Shown: positions 30,894-41,018, counted from the first letter of the stretch. The stretch is 64,000 nt of DNA from Microbacterium forte (GCF_031885415.1 NZ_CP116871.1:1240001-1304000), one strand, 5' to 3'. The notes: a model not told the origin generated them from the sequence alone. A program made the numbers and translations.

Positions 30894-31714
30894 CGACCGA
30901 ACAGATCGCCGATGCCCGGAATGCCGAGATCACCGAGCCGCTGTCCCCATTCGCTCGCCGTGTCGCCGAGGCCCGAGACGGTCTCGCCCGCCGACCCGAG
31001 AACCCCTTCCGCCGCTCCCGCAAGCTCCTCGCCGCCGAGGCCGCTCGCGATCGCCTCGACGTCGACGCCCTGAGCGAGGGCGTCGAAGTCGACTCCGAGA
31101 CCGGCAGCCTGCTCGAGGAGAGGAGCGGCGACGGCACTGCCGACCGCGCCCACCGCGACGACCCCCAGCGCGCCCACCGCGGCTCCGCCGACCGCACCGG
31201 CAGCACCGAACCCGCGCACGCGCGAGAGGATGCCGCGCATGCGCCCCGGACGGGCCGCCTCGGACCGACCGGCGGCGCGGGCGAGATCATCGGCCGATGC
31301 CGATGCCGGGCGCTCGCCCGGAGCGAGTTCTGCGTTCATGCGCTCCTGCACCTGCGCCCGCTGCGCGGGAGTCAGGCGCGCGAAGGCCTCGCGATGGATC
31401 TGCTCCACGCGGTGCGGATCGGCAGTCTCGAGCAGGTAGTCGTACCGCGCGATGGCTGCCCGGTCGGCATCCGACACCGCACCGGCCGCACCGCGCGCAC
31501 CGGCTGCACCGCGCGCGCCGGCCGCAGGCGGCGAGTAGGGATCCCGGCCCGACGGACGCGCGGGCGGGGGCGAGTAGCGATCGGTTCCGGCCTGACGCCC
31601 GACCGGTGAAGACGGCGTCGCTGCCTGCGAACCGGTGCGATCCGTGCGGGATCCGTTCTCGTCGAGATCGAGGGCGCGAGCGGCCATCCCGAGCAGTCGG
31701 TTGAGTTTTCCCAT
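30890..31714 (-). CDS. Ala/Gly/Pro-rich hypothetical protein
   Basis: About 274 residues. It opens MGKLNRLLGMAARALDLDENG, then a low-complexity Pro/Ala/Arg region with two SPP-containing PYSPP/RYSPP repeats and AGARGA repeats, a charged helical segment (DADRAAIARYDYLLETADP, RAQVQERMNAEL), and a Gly/Ala/Val-rich hydrophobic tract near residues 185-215. I cannot assign a family. ATG 31714 has GAAGGAA 8 nt upstream. It is coupled to dedA by a 4-nt overlap, suggesting a shared envelope role. Confidence 0.75.
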   Translation of the reverse strand: MGKLNRLLGMAARALDLDENGSRTDRTGSQAATPSSPVGRQAGTDRYSPPPARPSGRDPYSPPAAGARGAAGARGAAGAVSDADRAAIARYDYLLETADPHRVEQIHREAFARLTPAQRAQVQERMNAELAPGERPASASADDLARAAGRSEAARPGRMRGILSRVRGFGAAGAVGGAAVGALGVVAVGAVGSAVAAPLLEQAAGLGVDFDALAQGVDVEAIASGLGGEELAGAAEGVLGSAGETVSGLGDTASEWGQRLGDLGIPGIGDLFGR

Positions 31715-31737
31715 GGTGACGGTTCCTTCGTGGGTGT

Positions 31738-31850
31738 GGACGACCACGGAACTCGACAGCGGGGCAGTGAGGGTCCATGGTCGTCCGCGGATACGGACGC
31801 CAGGTCTCCTCCACCCTCACGGGCCGGTGGGCCGGAACACGACTTCGTGT
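31738..31850 (-). promoter_or_regulatory. structured 5' leader with alternative hairpins
   Basis: In the 283-nt gene-free region 31715-31997, upstream of the low-complexity gene, GGACGACCA (31738-31746) is the exact complement of 31778-31786, whose last bases also belong to a second stem CGTCCG/CGGACG (31782-31799). The two stems exclude each other. A third stem, ACACGA/TCGTGT, is at 31837-31850. The first ends 9 nt from the ribosome site. This could be a translational switch or chance pairing. Confidence 0.3.
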
Positions 31851-31954
31851 CCGTAATGACGACGCCACCGCAGACGGGAGTACTCCCCTTGCGCTGCCGA
31901 GGCTAGCAAGCGCGCCTATGAGGCCGGTGCAAGACACGCCCTCGCCGGAGACGA

Positions 31955-31988
31955 CGAACGCCCCGACTCCGAAGAGTCGGGGCGTTCG
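31955..31988. terminator. terminator after ndh
   Basis: A perfect 15-bp stem CGAACGCCCCGACTC and complement with a CGAA tetraloop, 10 nt after the ndh stop on the minus strand. Confidence 0.85.
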
Positions 31989-31997
31989 AGGGGATGA

Positions 31998-33485
31998 CTA
32001 CTTGGCGGCAGCCGTCGCAGCGGTCTTCTTCGCAGCCGGCTTCGTGGCGGCGGTCTTCTGACCTGCCGGCTTCTCGTCGGCGGCCTTGTCGGAGGCGGTC
32101 GCCTGAGCGGCCGGAGCCGTGACGGCGGGAGCCGGAGCGTCAGCGGCCGGACGCGGGCGTGCAGCGAACTCCTCGAAGACGTAGCGCGGGTTCTGCACCG
32201 TCTCGAGGTTCACCAGGTCGCGGCCGAGCCACAGGTTGTTCCACCAGCCCCAGACCACGCGGAACTTGCGCTCCCACGTCGGCATCGCGAGACCGTGGTA
32301 GCCACGGTGCGCGACCCAGGCGACGAAGCCCTTGAGCGCGATCTTGCCGGACTGGAAGACACCGTTGTAGAGCCCGAGGCCGGCGACGGCACCGAGGTTC
32401 TTGTGGAAGTACTCCTTGGGGTCCTCACCACGCAGCACGGCGACGAGGTTCTTCGCGAGGAGCTTCGCCTGACGCACGGCGTGCTGCGCGTTCGGCACGC
32501 AGAAGCCGCCGACGCCACCACCCGAGAGGTCGGGAACGGCCGAGACGTCACCGGCGGCCCAGGCGCCCTCGACGAAGGCCTCGGGCGTGCCGACACGGAG
32601 GTCTGCGCGGGTCTGGATGCGGCCGCGCTCTTCGATCGGCAGATCGCCGCCGCGCACGACGGTCGGGTTCGCCATGACACCGGCGGTCCAGACGATCAGG
32701 TCGGTGGGGATGACCTCGCCGGTCGACAGCTCGACGTTGCCGTCGACGGCGCTGGTGAGCTGCGTGTCGAGGTGCACGTTGGCGCCTCGCTTCGCCAGGT
32801 CCTTGAGGACCCACTCGCTCGTCGGCAGCGACACCTCGGGCATGATGCGGCCCATCGCCTCGATGAGGTGGAAGTGCGTGTCTTCGAAGCTGATCTGCGG
32901 GTACTTGCCCACGAGCGACGACGCGAGCGAACGGAGCTCTGCGAAGACCTCGATGCCGGCGAAGCCACCACCGACGACGACGACCGAGAGCAGACGATCG
33001 CGCGCGGGTCCGGCGGGCAGCGAGGCCGCCTTGTCGAAGTTCGACATCAGGCGATCGCGGATCGCGACGGCCTCTTCGATGGTCTTCAGACCGATCGCGT
33101 TGTCGGCGATGCCGGGGATCGGGAAGGTGCGGGAGACCGCGCCAGCGGTCACCACGATCTGGTCGTACGAGAACTCGTACGGCTCTCCCACCGGAGGGGT
33201 GATCGTCGCGACCTTCTCAGCGTGGTTGATGCCCGTCACCTTGGCGGTGAGCACGTTCGTTCGCTTGAGGTGACGACGGTGCGCGACCACCGAGTGGCGG
33301 GCTTCGATCGAGCCGGCGGCGACCTCGGGAAGGAACGGCTGGTACGTCATGTACGGCAGCGGGTCGACCATGGTGACGTCTGCTTCACCCTTGCGAAGGT
33401 GCTTCTCCAGCTTCCACGCCGTGTAGAAGCCTGCATAGCCTCCACCGACGATCAGAATCTTGGGCACAGTGCTGTTCTGAGGCAC
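31998..33485 (-). CDS. ndh: type II NADH dehydrogenase (NDH-2)
   Basis: A 495-residue membrane-associated FAD enzyme that passes electrons from NADH to menaquinone without proton pumping. The FAD-binding GGGYAGFYTAWKLE is near residue 13 and the NADH-binding VVVGGGFAGIEVFAEL near residue 175. The C-terminal 50 residues are unusual: Ala/Lys/Pro-rich with AATKPAAKKTAATAAAK, like a histone-H1 tail, beyond the usual family end. GTG 33485 has GAGGAG about 10 nt upstream. It begins 21 nt after the protease gene. Confidence 0.94.
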   Translation of the reverse strand: MPQNSTVPKILIVGGGYAGFYTAWKLEKHLRKGEADVTMVDPLPYMTYQPFLPEVAAGSIEARHSVVAHRRHLKRTNVLTAKVTGINHAEKVATITPPVGEPYEFSYDQIVVTAGAVSRTFPIPGIADNAIGLKTIEEAVAIRDRLMSNFDKAASLPAGPARDRLLSVVVVGGGFAGIEVFAELRSLASSLVGKYPQISFEDTHFHLIEAMGRIMPEVSLPTSEWVLKDLAKRGANVHLDTQLTSAVDGNVELSTGEVIPTDLIVWTAGVMANPTVVRGGDLPIEERGRIQTRADLRVGTPEAFVEGAWAAGDVSAVPDLSGGGVGGFCVPNAQHAVRQAKLLAKNLVAVLRGEDPKEYFHKNLGAVAGLGLYNGVFQSGKIALKGFVAWVAHRGYHGLAMPTWERKFRVVWGWWNNLWLGRDLVNLETVQNPRYVFEEFAARPRPAADAPAPAVTAPAAQATASDKAADEKPAGQKTAATKPAAKKTAATAAAK

Positions 33486-33506
33486 AGGGGGACAACTCCT
33501 CGGGAG

Positions 33507-34799
33507 TCAGGGATGTGGCGTGCGAGCGCGCGCCGATCGGATGCGCCGGGCAGCTGCGGTGACGCCAAGCGCTATCAGGATACCAGGGACTGTGAGCGCG
33601 ATGAGCGGCAGGGTACCGTAGCGCAGCGAATCAGCGCTGGGAAGCAGCGGTGAACCGGGCTCGGTCGGCGCGTCGGCATCCGGCAGGGGCGGCACCTCGA
33701 CCGGCGCGGCGGTGGGTTCGGGCTGCGGAACGCTCTCTGCGCGTCGGAACAGGCGGACCCACTCGGCGAGGTCGCCCATCGGATTCTCGGAGACCTTCGG
33801 CACGTCCGCGGTGATCGCCGCGTCGGCATCCACCAGCCCGTAGCCGTAGAGAGGATCGGGGAGGTCGGCCATGCCCGGCACCTTGATCGCGGTCTTGATG
33901 ATGCGATTGATGACGTTGGCGGCATCGAGCTCGGGGTGCGCAGACCGGACGAGCGCCGCGATGCCTGCGACGATGGGCGCCGCACCGCTCGTGCCGCTCC
34001 AGGGCACGACGGTGCCGTCGGCCGAGACGCCCCGCAGCCCCTCACTGGGCGCGGCGATCCCGATGGTGATCCCCTGAGTCGACGCCTCGATGCTCGCCGT
34101 GCCCGTCTGGTCGACTCCGCCGACCGTCAGCACGCCGGGGATCGTCGCGGGAGCGCCGATGATGTTGGTGCCGCTCCCCCGGTTTCCCGCGGCGACGACC
34201 ACCACCACGTCATGCTCGAATGCGTAGAGGAACGCGTCGTCCCAGCTCCTGTCCCAGTCCAGCGTGTTCGTGGTGAACGAGAGGTTGATGATGTCGGCCC
34301 CATGGTCGACCGCCCACCGCATGGCCTTCGCGACCTGCTCGGTGAACGGCACTGCGGCGGCGGCGCCGAAGCCCACGGAGATCGACAGCAGATCGGCCTC
34401 GGGGGCGACTCCGATCATGCCCTTGCCGTCGGCAGAGCCGCGTCCGGCGGCGAGCGAGGCCACCCACGAGCCGTGATTGCCGTCGATGGCACCCACCGGG
34501 GTGCGGCCGTCGGGGGTTCCGGTGCCAGACACGTCGGTGCCACCCACGACGGCGTCATCGAACACGCCAGGGACCTTGCCGATCCCGGTGTCGATGACGG
34601 CGATCGTGACCCCGTCGCCGCGAGTGGTCTGCCAGGCGTCGCGGATGCCGGCTCCGTCGAGCCAGTACTGAGCGGCGCGATCCGGATCTGCGGGGTCGTC
34701 CGGCACCGGCGGCGGGGTCGCTGCCGCGCCGAGGAGCAGGACGGATGCCACGATCGTCGCCATCGCGACGCCGTTGCGCAGCATCCGCGGCCGCCTCAT
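33507..34799 (-). CDS. S8 serine protease, mycosin-like, membrane anchored
   Basis: A 430-residue subtilase with a signal peptide (residues 10-28), catalytic triad Asp70 (AVIDTGIG), His109 (GNHGSWVAS) and Ser271 (SGTSGAAPIVAGIAAL), oxyanion Asn206 (AAGNRGSG), a Pro-rich linker and a C-terminal membrane helix (about 398-418). This layout is that of mycosins, the type VII secretion proteases, but no ESX gene is in this window. The ATG overlaps the DUF501 stop (ATGA), and ndh follows at 21 nt. Confidence 0.9.
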   Translation of the reverse strand: MRRPRMLRNGVAMATIVASVLLLGAAATPPPVPDDPADPDRAAQYWLDGAGIRDAWQTTRGDGVTIAVIDTGIGKVPGVFDDAVVGGTDVSGTGTPDGRTPVGAIDGNHGSWVASLAAGRGSADGKGMIGVAPEADLLSISVGFGAAAAVPFTEQVAKAMRWAVDHGADIINLSFTTNTLDWDRSWDDAFLYAFEHDVVVVVAAGNRGSGTNIIGAPATIPGVLTVGGVDQTGTASIEASTQGITIGIAAPSEGLRGVSADGTVVPWSGTSGAAPIVAGIAALVRSAHPELDAANVINRIIKTAIKVPGMADLPDPLYGYGLVDADAAITADVPKVSENPMGDLAEWVRLFRRAESVPQPEPTAAPVEVPPLPDADAPTEPGSPLLPSADSLRYGTLPLIALTVPGILIALGVTAAARRIRSARARTPHP

Positions 34800-35338
34800 G
34801 CGGTCGATGCCTCGACGTCACGCAGGGCCGCACCGGGGTCGTCGCACCGGCACTTCTCCGGCGACCACGTCGAGCGCTCGAGCGCCGCATCGCCGATCGG
34901 GTTCACGCCGGGACCTGCCGCGAGAGCATGACCGGCCAGAGCATGCAGGCACTTGACGCGCGACGGCATGCCGCCGGCGGAGATGCCATCGATCTCGCTG
35001 ACCTCGCCGAACTGCGCCCGGTCGGCGAGGTACGCCTCATGCGCGGCGAGGTACGCCGCGGCGACGCCCTCGTCCTCGGCGAGCAGCGCGGAGAGCTCGG
35101 GCATGACCTGCGTGGCCTCGAGGGTCGACATCGCGGCCGTCGCGGCCGGATGCGTCAGGTAGTAGAACGTGGGGAACGGTGTTCCGTCCGGGAGCCTGGG
35201 TGTCGTGGCGACGACCGTGGGGTTGCCGCACTCGCAGCGGGCTGCGATTCCCACGACGCCACGGGCGGTCCTGCCCAACTGGGCCGACACCACGGCGAGC
35301 TCGGCGGTCGTGGGGGCGGGGAATGGCGGCGTGGTCAC
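34796..35338 (-). CDS. DUF501 family protein
   Basis: A 180-residue actinobacterial DUF501 protein with the conserved CECGNPTVVATTPRL Cys pair near residue 40, FYYLTHP, and EIDGISAGGMPSRVKCLHAL with GVNPIGD further on; Cys and His residues suggest a metal site. Function is unknown, though the gene regularly travels with eno and divIC/ftsB. The GTG start is 6 nt after TACGCT (35345-35350 on the complement), so it has its own leaderless promoter. Confidence 0.9.
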   Translation of the reverse strand: MTTPPFPAPTTAELAVVSAQLGRTARGVVGIAARCECGNPTVVATTPRLPDGTPFPTFYYLTHPAATAAMSTLEATQVMPELSALLAEDEGVAAAYLAAHEAYLADRAQFGEVSEIDGISAGGMPSRVKCLHALAGHALAAGPGVNPIGDAALERSTWSPEKCRCDDPGAALRDVEASTA

Positions 35339-35407
35339 CTATCCAGCGTACGGGAGCCGACCGGGAGGATGCTCTGAGCGCGCTCCCCGCTCGGCGGCGC
35401 CCGACGG

Positions 35408-35968
35408 TCAGCGGCTGACGGCGGCCGTGTCGCTCAGCCCCGCGGACGTCAGCGTGCGCAGCAGCTGCGGCATCCAGTCGGAGGGCGTCTCTTCGAGGGT
35501 GTCGCTGACCGGCCCCTGCTGCTGCGGGAGCGCTGCGGGGTCGAGATCGTTGTCGATCAGATACACGACCTCGCCGGGCTTGACGTAGTACAGGCGCTCA
35601 CGCGCCTGGGTGGTGATGTAGGCCGGGTCGCTCCAGCGCTCACGCTCTTTCTCGAGCGCCGCGATCTGGTCTTCGGAGACCTGGATCGACTGCTCCAGAG
35701 CCGAGATCTTCTGCCGCTGGTCGATGAAGGTGCCCAGCGTCGGCACCAGCACCCATGCCCCGAGCACGACGAGCGACAGCATGATGACCGAGAACGCCGA
35801 GAGGCGGATGCCGGAGGCCCACTCGCGCACGTCGACCCGACGCTCCTGGGAGCCTCGATTCGCGGCTCCCCGGGGCCGACGGGCGGACGGACGCGGGGTC
35901 GACTTCGCCGCCGGCGTGGTGCGGGATGCGCCCGAAGACGCCGAAGGAGGAGCCGGTCGTCGTGCCAC
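35408..35968 (-). CDS. FtsB/DivIC-like septum formation initiator
   Basis: A 186-residue bitopic divisome protein: a basic, low-complexity cytoplasmic N-terminus (about 50 residues), one membrane helix (near residues 56-80), an extracytoplasmic coiled coil (QRQKISALEQSIQVSEDQIAALEKER) and the ERLYYVKPGEVVYL motif typical of the family. In Actinobacteria it joins FtsL and FtsQ at the septum. It lies 53 nt after eno in the same direction. Confidence 0.92.
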   Translation of the reverse strand: MARRPAPPSASSGASRTTPAAKSTPRPSARRPRGAANRGSQERRVDVREWASGIRLSAFSVIMLSLVVLGAWVLVPTLGTFIDQRQKISALEQSIQVSEDQIAALEKERERWSDPAYITTQARERLYYVKPGEVVYLIDNDLDPAALPQQQGPVSDTLEETPSDWMPQLLRTLTSAGLSDTAAVSR

Positions 35969-36021
35969 GGCTCCTCCTCCGTACGTGCCGCTCAGGCGGC
36001 GTGTGTCTGTCTCTGCTGTGT

Positions 36022-37317
<1,296 letters not shown>

Positions 37318-37356
37318 TCAGAGAAAAGGTTGTGTGGAGCGTCGTCGATCCGCGCC

Positions 37357-37362
37357 CAGTCT
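37357..37362 (-). promoter_or_regulatory. -10 box for eno
   Basis: On the minus strand TAGACT lies 54 nt before the eno GTG, in a 100-nt intergenic gap, and leaves room for a leader carrying the AAGGAG ribosome site. Confidence 0.4.
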
Positions 37363-37402
37363 AGCCCGCCCGCGCTCGACCTCCCGGGTCCGTCTCGGCG
37401 GC

Positions 37403-38062
37403 TCACACCACGACGGCGAGGGCGAAGCCGTCCCAGCCCTTGGCGCCGACCGTCTGCAGGGCGGTCGCGTCGAAGCGGGGATCCTCCCCCAGCATCCGCA
37501 GCGCGTCTCTGGTGCCGACGACCTTGGAGTCGGTCGAGTCCGCACGGACGATCTCGCCCTCCCGTCCGATGTTGTCGAGCACGATCACGGTTCCCGGATG
37601 CCCCAGCTTCGCCGCCCAGTCGAGGTAGACGGTGTTCGACTCCTTGTCGGCATCGATGAAGACCAGGTCGAAGCCGCCCACCAGCGTCGGGAGCACGTCG
37701 GCACCCCGGCCGATCCGGATGTCGACACGCTCTCCGACCCCGGCGGCATCGATGCTCGCCCGCGCGACGGCGCCGTTGTCGGCTTCGGCCTCGACCGTGA
37801 CGACGCGGCCTTCCGGCCCCACGGCCCGAGCGAGCCAGATCGTCGAATAGCCCCCGAGCGTGCCGATCTCGAGCACGCGGCGAGCGCCGCTGATGCGCGC
37901 GAGGAGGTTGAGCATCTTGCCGCCGACGGGCGCGACCTCGATCTCGGGGAGACCGGCGTCGCGCTGGGCCGACAGCGCCGACTCGAGGTGCGGATCGTGC
38001 CCCACGAGCAGCTCGGCGAGATAGGCATCGGCGTTCGACCAGGCTGCGGGAGTGGAATCCAT
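37403..38062 (-). CDS. O-methyltransferase (class I, family 3)
   Basis: A 219-residue SAM-dependent O-methyltransferase resembling catechol/caffeoyl-CoA-type enzymes. The SAM motif VLEIGTLGGYSTIWLAR is near residue 63 and the metal-site segment FDLVFIDADKESNTVYLDW near residue 135. The acceptor is unknown. ATG 38062 is chosen over an upstream reading from 38173 because GAGGGC precedes it and the family begins there. It follows the CPBP gene by 49 nt on the same strand. Confidence 0.9.
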   Translation of the reverse strand: MDSTPAAWSNADAYLAELLVGHDPHLESALSAQRDAGLPEIEVAPVGGKMLNLLARISGARRVLEIGTLGGYSTIWLARAVGPEGRVVTVEAEADNGAVARASIDAAGVGERVDIRIGRGADVLPTLVGGFDLVFIDADKESNTVYLDWAAKLGHPGTVIVLDNIGREGEIVRADSTDSKVVGTRDALRMLGEDPRFDATALQTVGAKGWDGFALAVVV

Positions 38063-38111
38063 GCCCTCAGCAAACCGCGACGCCTCGGGAGCGTCAAGAG
38101 GGTTGCGGAGG

Positions 38112-39044
38112 CTACTCCGCGCGCGGAGCGGACAGCAGTCGGCCGGGCCCGTCGGCGAGCTCGGGCTGTTCACGGAACTGCCCGGTGACGACGAGGACGG
38201 CGATGACCGCTGCCGCGACGATCCACCCCGCGAGGCCGAGCGGTCCGGCGAGCGCGAGATCGGGCTGCGATGCGGCGAAGACGACGATCAGCCCGGCGGC
38301 GGCGTTGAGGGAGCCATGGGCGAGCACAGCAGGCCAGACCGAGGCGGAGCGCAGGCGCAGCCAGCCCAGGAGAACACCCCAGGCCATGCAGCCACCGATC
38401 ATGAAGAGCACACCGGTGATGTCTGTGCGTCCGAAGTTGTAGCCCAGCAGGATCAGCGGGCTGTGCCAGACGCCCCAGATCGCTCCGCTGAGGAGCAGCG
38501 TGGGCCAGGTGCCGAGCGGACGCAGCGCGGGCACCAGCCATCCGCGCCATCCGAGCTCTTCGCCGAACGCCAGCACGCTGTTGAGGAGTGCGCCGAAGGG
38601 GATCATCACGATCTGCGAGATCACGACGACCTCGATCGGCGGCATCGGCGCACCGGCGGGGAGCGCCTTCGCGACCTCTGCGGAGAACGCGGCGAAGGTC
38701 AGGTCGAGCTGCACGAACCCGAGCGCTGCCGCGAGCACGATGCCGAGGGCGACGAGAAGGGGCGGTACGAGCCAGCCGGCCACCATCAGCCAGACGACCC
38801 GCTTCGCCGGACGCAGCGGCCACAGCCCGAGGAATCGCGCCCGCTCGCCCCTCGACGGGATTCGCATCGTGAAGGTGACCACCAGTGCGGCGATCGCGGG
38901 GGTCAGCATCATCACCGGCAGGAGGAACCAGGTGCTCGGCTCGGCGAGTCCGTCGCCCAGCCAGAGAGGGAGGGCGACCACCCACGCGAGTCCGCACGCG
39001 AGTGCGACGAAGACGATGATGGCTGCGGCTCGGATGCGGGTCAT
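38112..39044 (-). CDS. CPBP-family intramembrane metalloprotease
   Basis: A 310-residue membrane protein with about eight helices and the Abi/CAAX-protease motifs: GEELGWRGW (EExxWR) near residue 165 and GVWHSPLILLG. CPBP proteins act in prenyl-protein processing, bacteriocin maturation or immunity; the substrate here is unknown. GGGAG lies 7 nt before the ATG. It ends a same-strand run after the GntR and DUF1648 genes with a 37-nt gap. Confidence 0.9.
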   Translation of the reverse strand: MTRIRAAAIIVFVALACGLAWVVALPLWLGDGLAEPSTWFLLPVMMLTPAIAALVVTFTMRIPSRGERARFLGLWPLRPAKRVVWLMVAGWLVPPLLVALGIVLAAALGFVQLDLTFAAFSAEVAKALPAGAPMPPIEVVVISQIVMIPFGALLNSVLAFGEELGWRGWLVPALRPLGTWPTLLLSGAIWGVWHSPLILLGYNFGRTDITGVLFMIGGCMAWGVLLGWLRLRSASVWPAVLAHGSLNAAAGLIVVFAASQPDLALAGPLGLAGWIVAAAVIAVLVVTGQFREQPELADGPGRLLSAPRAE

Positions 39045-39081
39045 GGGTGCTCTCCCTGTTCGGGTTCGCCGAGGGGCGTGG

Positions 39082-40101
39082 TCATCGGGATGCGGCCGAG
39101 GCCAGGACGGATGCCGCAGTGGCCGCGTCGTCGACGGTGACGACGAAGACGCGGCCGTCGGTGCGAGTGACTTCGAGGGCCTCTCCGGTGCGCAGGACGA
39201 ATCCTCGCCGCCCGTCCGTGCCGAAGCGGTAGCCCCAGCCTCCGAACTCTGCGAAGGGGTTGACCTGAACCGCCCGGGTGCTCGCGATCTCCGTGGCGGG
39301 GATCTCGAGTCGTGGCCAGCCCGCTGCCGAGCGCACCCGGAGACCCGCGGCGCTCGCGCGGACCCGGAACGAGAGACCGCTCGCCACGAGGATCACGAGG
39401 ATCAGCGCGATGACCGCGACGATCCATCCGGCAGCCACGCCCCGTGCAAGGAGCAGCACGCTCATCGCGATCGTGAGGAAGACGCCGATCCCCAGGACCA
39501 CCTGACCGCTCCGGGCGATGCCGACGGTCTTCATCCATACGGCGCGTTCATGATCGGCGAGCGGCAGGGGTTCCGCCGGTGGCTCGGATGCTGCGGGCGC
39601 GAACTGCACCTTCGGCTGCAGGAACCACCCGGCGGCGGCCAGCCCGGCTGAGACCAGGAAGAAGACCGGGACCCACGGCGTGATGTCGGCGGCCTCGGCC
39701 GCATCCGAAAGGCCGCGCTGAGCGGCGGTCGAGACGACGGCGAGCATCGACATCATGCCCGCGATGCCGAGGCTTGCGGCTCCGAGCAGACGGGCGGTCG
39801 TCGACCACTGCGGTGGTGCACTCGACGTCGATGCACCGTGCGCGGGCAGTCTGTGCGAGAACAGGGCGATGATCGCGAACAGCACGATCGTCCCGCCGCC
39901 CAGACCGATGAGCAACGCCAACGGCGTCCACCGCGGCCCGAAGCCGTCGACCCCGTCGAGGCCCCAGTGGACCGCCGCCGGATCGGGGATCTCGGGCAGC
40001 CAGGCGACGACGACGACTGCGGCGAGCGCGATCAGGGCCGCGGGGACGATCACCCCCACCCACCAGAACGCGGTGCGGGCTCGGCGGATCTCGGCGGTCA
40101 T
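39082..40101 (-). CDS. DUF1648-containing membrane protein
   Basis: A 339-residue protein with about six membrane helices. The N-terminal DUF1648 pattern LPEIPDPAAVHWGLDGVDGF is near residue 35; the C-terminal part looks like a small PH-like beta domain (GWGYRFGTDGRRGFVLRTGEA). DUF1648 proteins such as SdpI act in immunity to peptide toxins. The ATG overlaps the gntR stop (ATGA), so it is under that regulator's control. Confidence 0.88.
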   Translation of the reverse strand: MTAEIRRARTAFWWVGVIVPAALIALAAVVVVAWLPEIPDPAAVHWGLDGVDGFGPRWTPLALLIGLGGGTIVLFAIIALFSHRLPAHGASTSSAPPQWSTTARLLGAASLGIAGMMSMLAVVSTAAQRGLSDAAEAADITPWVPVFFLVSAGLAAAGWFLQPKVQFAPAASEPPAEPLPLADHERAVWMKTVGIARSGQVVLGIGVFLTIAMSVLLLARGVAAGWIVAVIALILVILVASGLSFRVRASAAGLRVRSAAGWPRLEIPATEIASTRAVQVNPFAEFGGWGYRFGTDGRRGFVLRTGEALEVTRTDGRVFVVTVDDAATAASVLASAASR

Positions 40102-40448
40102 GCTTCGGTCTCCTTGATGAGGGCGGCCAGGGTGGGGGGCGAGAGGCCGAGCGACGCCGCACGGGCCACAAGGGCGGCGATGTCGTGGGAGAGCTCGGCG
40201 AGTGGGGCGGCGGCCGGGGACACGACGGCTCCCCTGCCTCGTCGCAGATCGATCAGTCCTTCGTCTCGCAGCTGCTGGTAGGCGCGGAGCACCGTATGCA
40301 GGTTGATCTCGAGCGCATCCGCGAGCTCGCGGGCGGAGGGGAGTCGGTCGCCCGGCGTGAGCCGGCCGGCGAGGACGTCGGCGCGAACGGACGCCGCCAC
40401 CTGGTCGAAGAGCGGCCGAGCGCTGTCGGGGTCTATGCGGATCAGCAT
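40098..40448 (-). CDS. short GntR-family regulator, YtrA-like
   Basis: A 116-residue regulator: a winged-helix DNA-binding domain (PLFDQVAASVRADVLAGRL, LPSARELADALEINLHTVLRAYQQL) and only a short C-terminal helical tail, as in the YtrA subfamily that usually represses its own operon. The start is 20-40 nt from the dyad GTTCTA-N7-TATAAC, its probable operator. A GGAGG-rich site precedes the ATG. Confidence 0.92.
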   Translation of the reverse strand: MLIRIDPDSARPLFDQVAASVRADVLAGRLTPGDRLPSARELADALEINLHTVLRAYQQLRDEGLIDLRRGRGAVVSPAAAPLAELSHDIAALVARAASLGLSPPTLAALIKETEA

Positions 40449-40468
40449 CCCGCCTCCTCTCTTCTACT

Positions 40469-40489
40469 AGTTCTACACAAACTATAACA
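40469..40489. promoter_or_regulatory. candidate GntR operator and promoter
   Basis: AGTTCTA-N7-TATAAC is a near-perfect dyad (5 of 6 bases), and its right arm overlaps TATAGT, a good -10 on the minus strand. It is one of the few AT-rich patches in the window, directly upstream of the gntR gene, as expected for autoregulation. Confidence 0.45.
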
Positions 40490-40547
40490 ACTGTTCGATC
40501 CCTCCAGTGATCTTTGTGGCGATCCCGGCGTCATCCACACTGACTTC

Positions 40548-41018
40548 ATGCGCATCACTCCCCGACGCCTCGCCATCGGCATGAGCCTGTGGTTCCCCAA
40601 TCTCTTCAGCGGCATCCGCATCCGCCGATTCAGCGAGGACTGGACCCACGCGACCGTCGAGCTGCATGTGAACGTCTTCACACGCAACTACGTCAAGACG
40701 GCGTTCGGCGGCTCGATGTCTGCGATGACCGACCCGTACTTCTTCATGCTCGTGATGCACCAGCTCGGACGCGACTACGTGGTGTGGGACACCCGCGGCG
40801 AGATCGAGTTCCTCAAGCCCGGCCGCGGGATCCTCACAGCCGAGTTCGAGGTCAGCAGGGAGCGGGTCGAGGAGATCCGCGAGCGCGCGCACGGCGGCAC
40901 GAAGGTGCTCGAGTGGTTCGAGACCGTGATCACCGACCGCGACGGCGATGTCGTCGCGAAAGTGCGACGCGAGGTCTACATCCGCGAGAAGAAGCGCGTG
41001 ACCGCGGCTCGCGGCTGA
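40548..41018 (+). CDS. DUF4442 hotdog-fold protein (thioesterase-like)
   Basis: A 156-residue DUF4442 protein. Family features include FTRNYVKTAFGGSMSAMTDP, DYVVWDTRGEIEFLKPGRG and DGDVVAKVRREVYIREKK. Members are likely acyl-CoA thioesterases, but the activity is not shown. CACACT lies 6 nt before the ATG, a weaker version of the leaderless pattern. It is divergent from the gntR operon. Confidence 0.85.
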   Translation: MRITPRRLAIGMSLWFPNLFSGIRIRRFSEDWTHATVELHVNVFTRNYVKTAFGGSMSAMTDPYFFMLVMHQLGRDYVVWDTRGEIEFLKPGRGILTAEFEVSRERVEEIRERAHGGTKVLEWFETVITDRDGDVVAKVRREVYIREKKRVTAARG

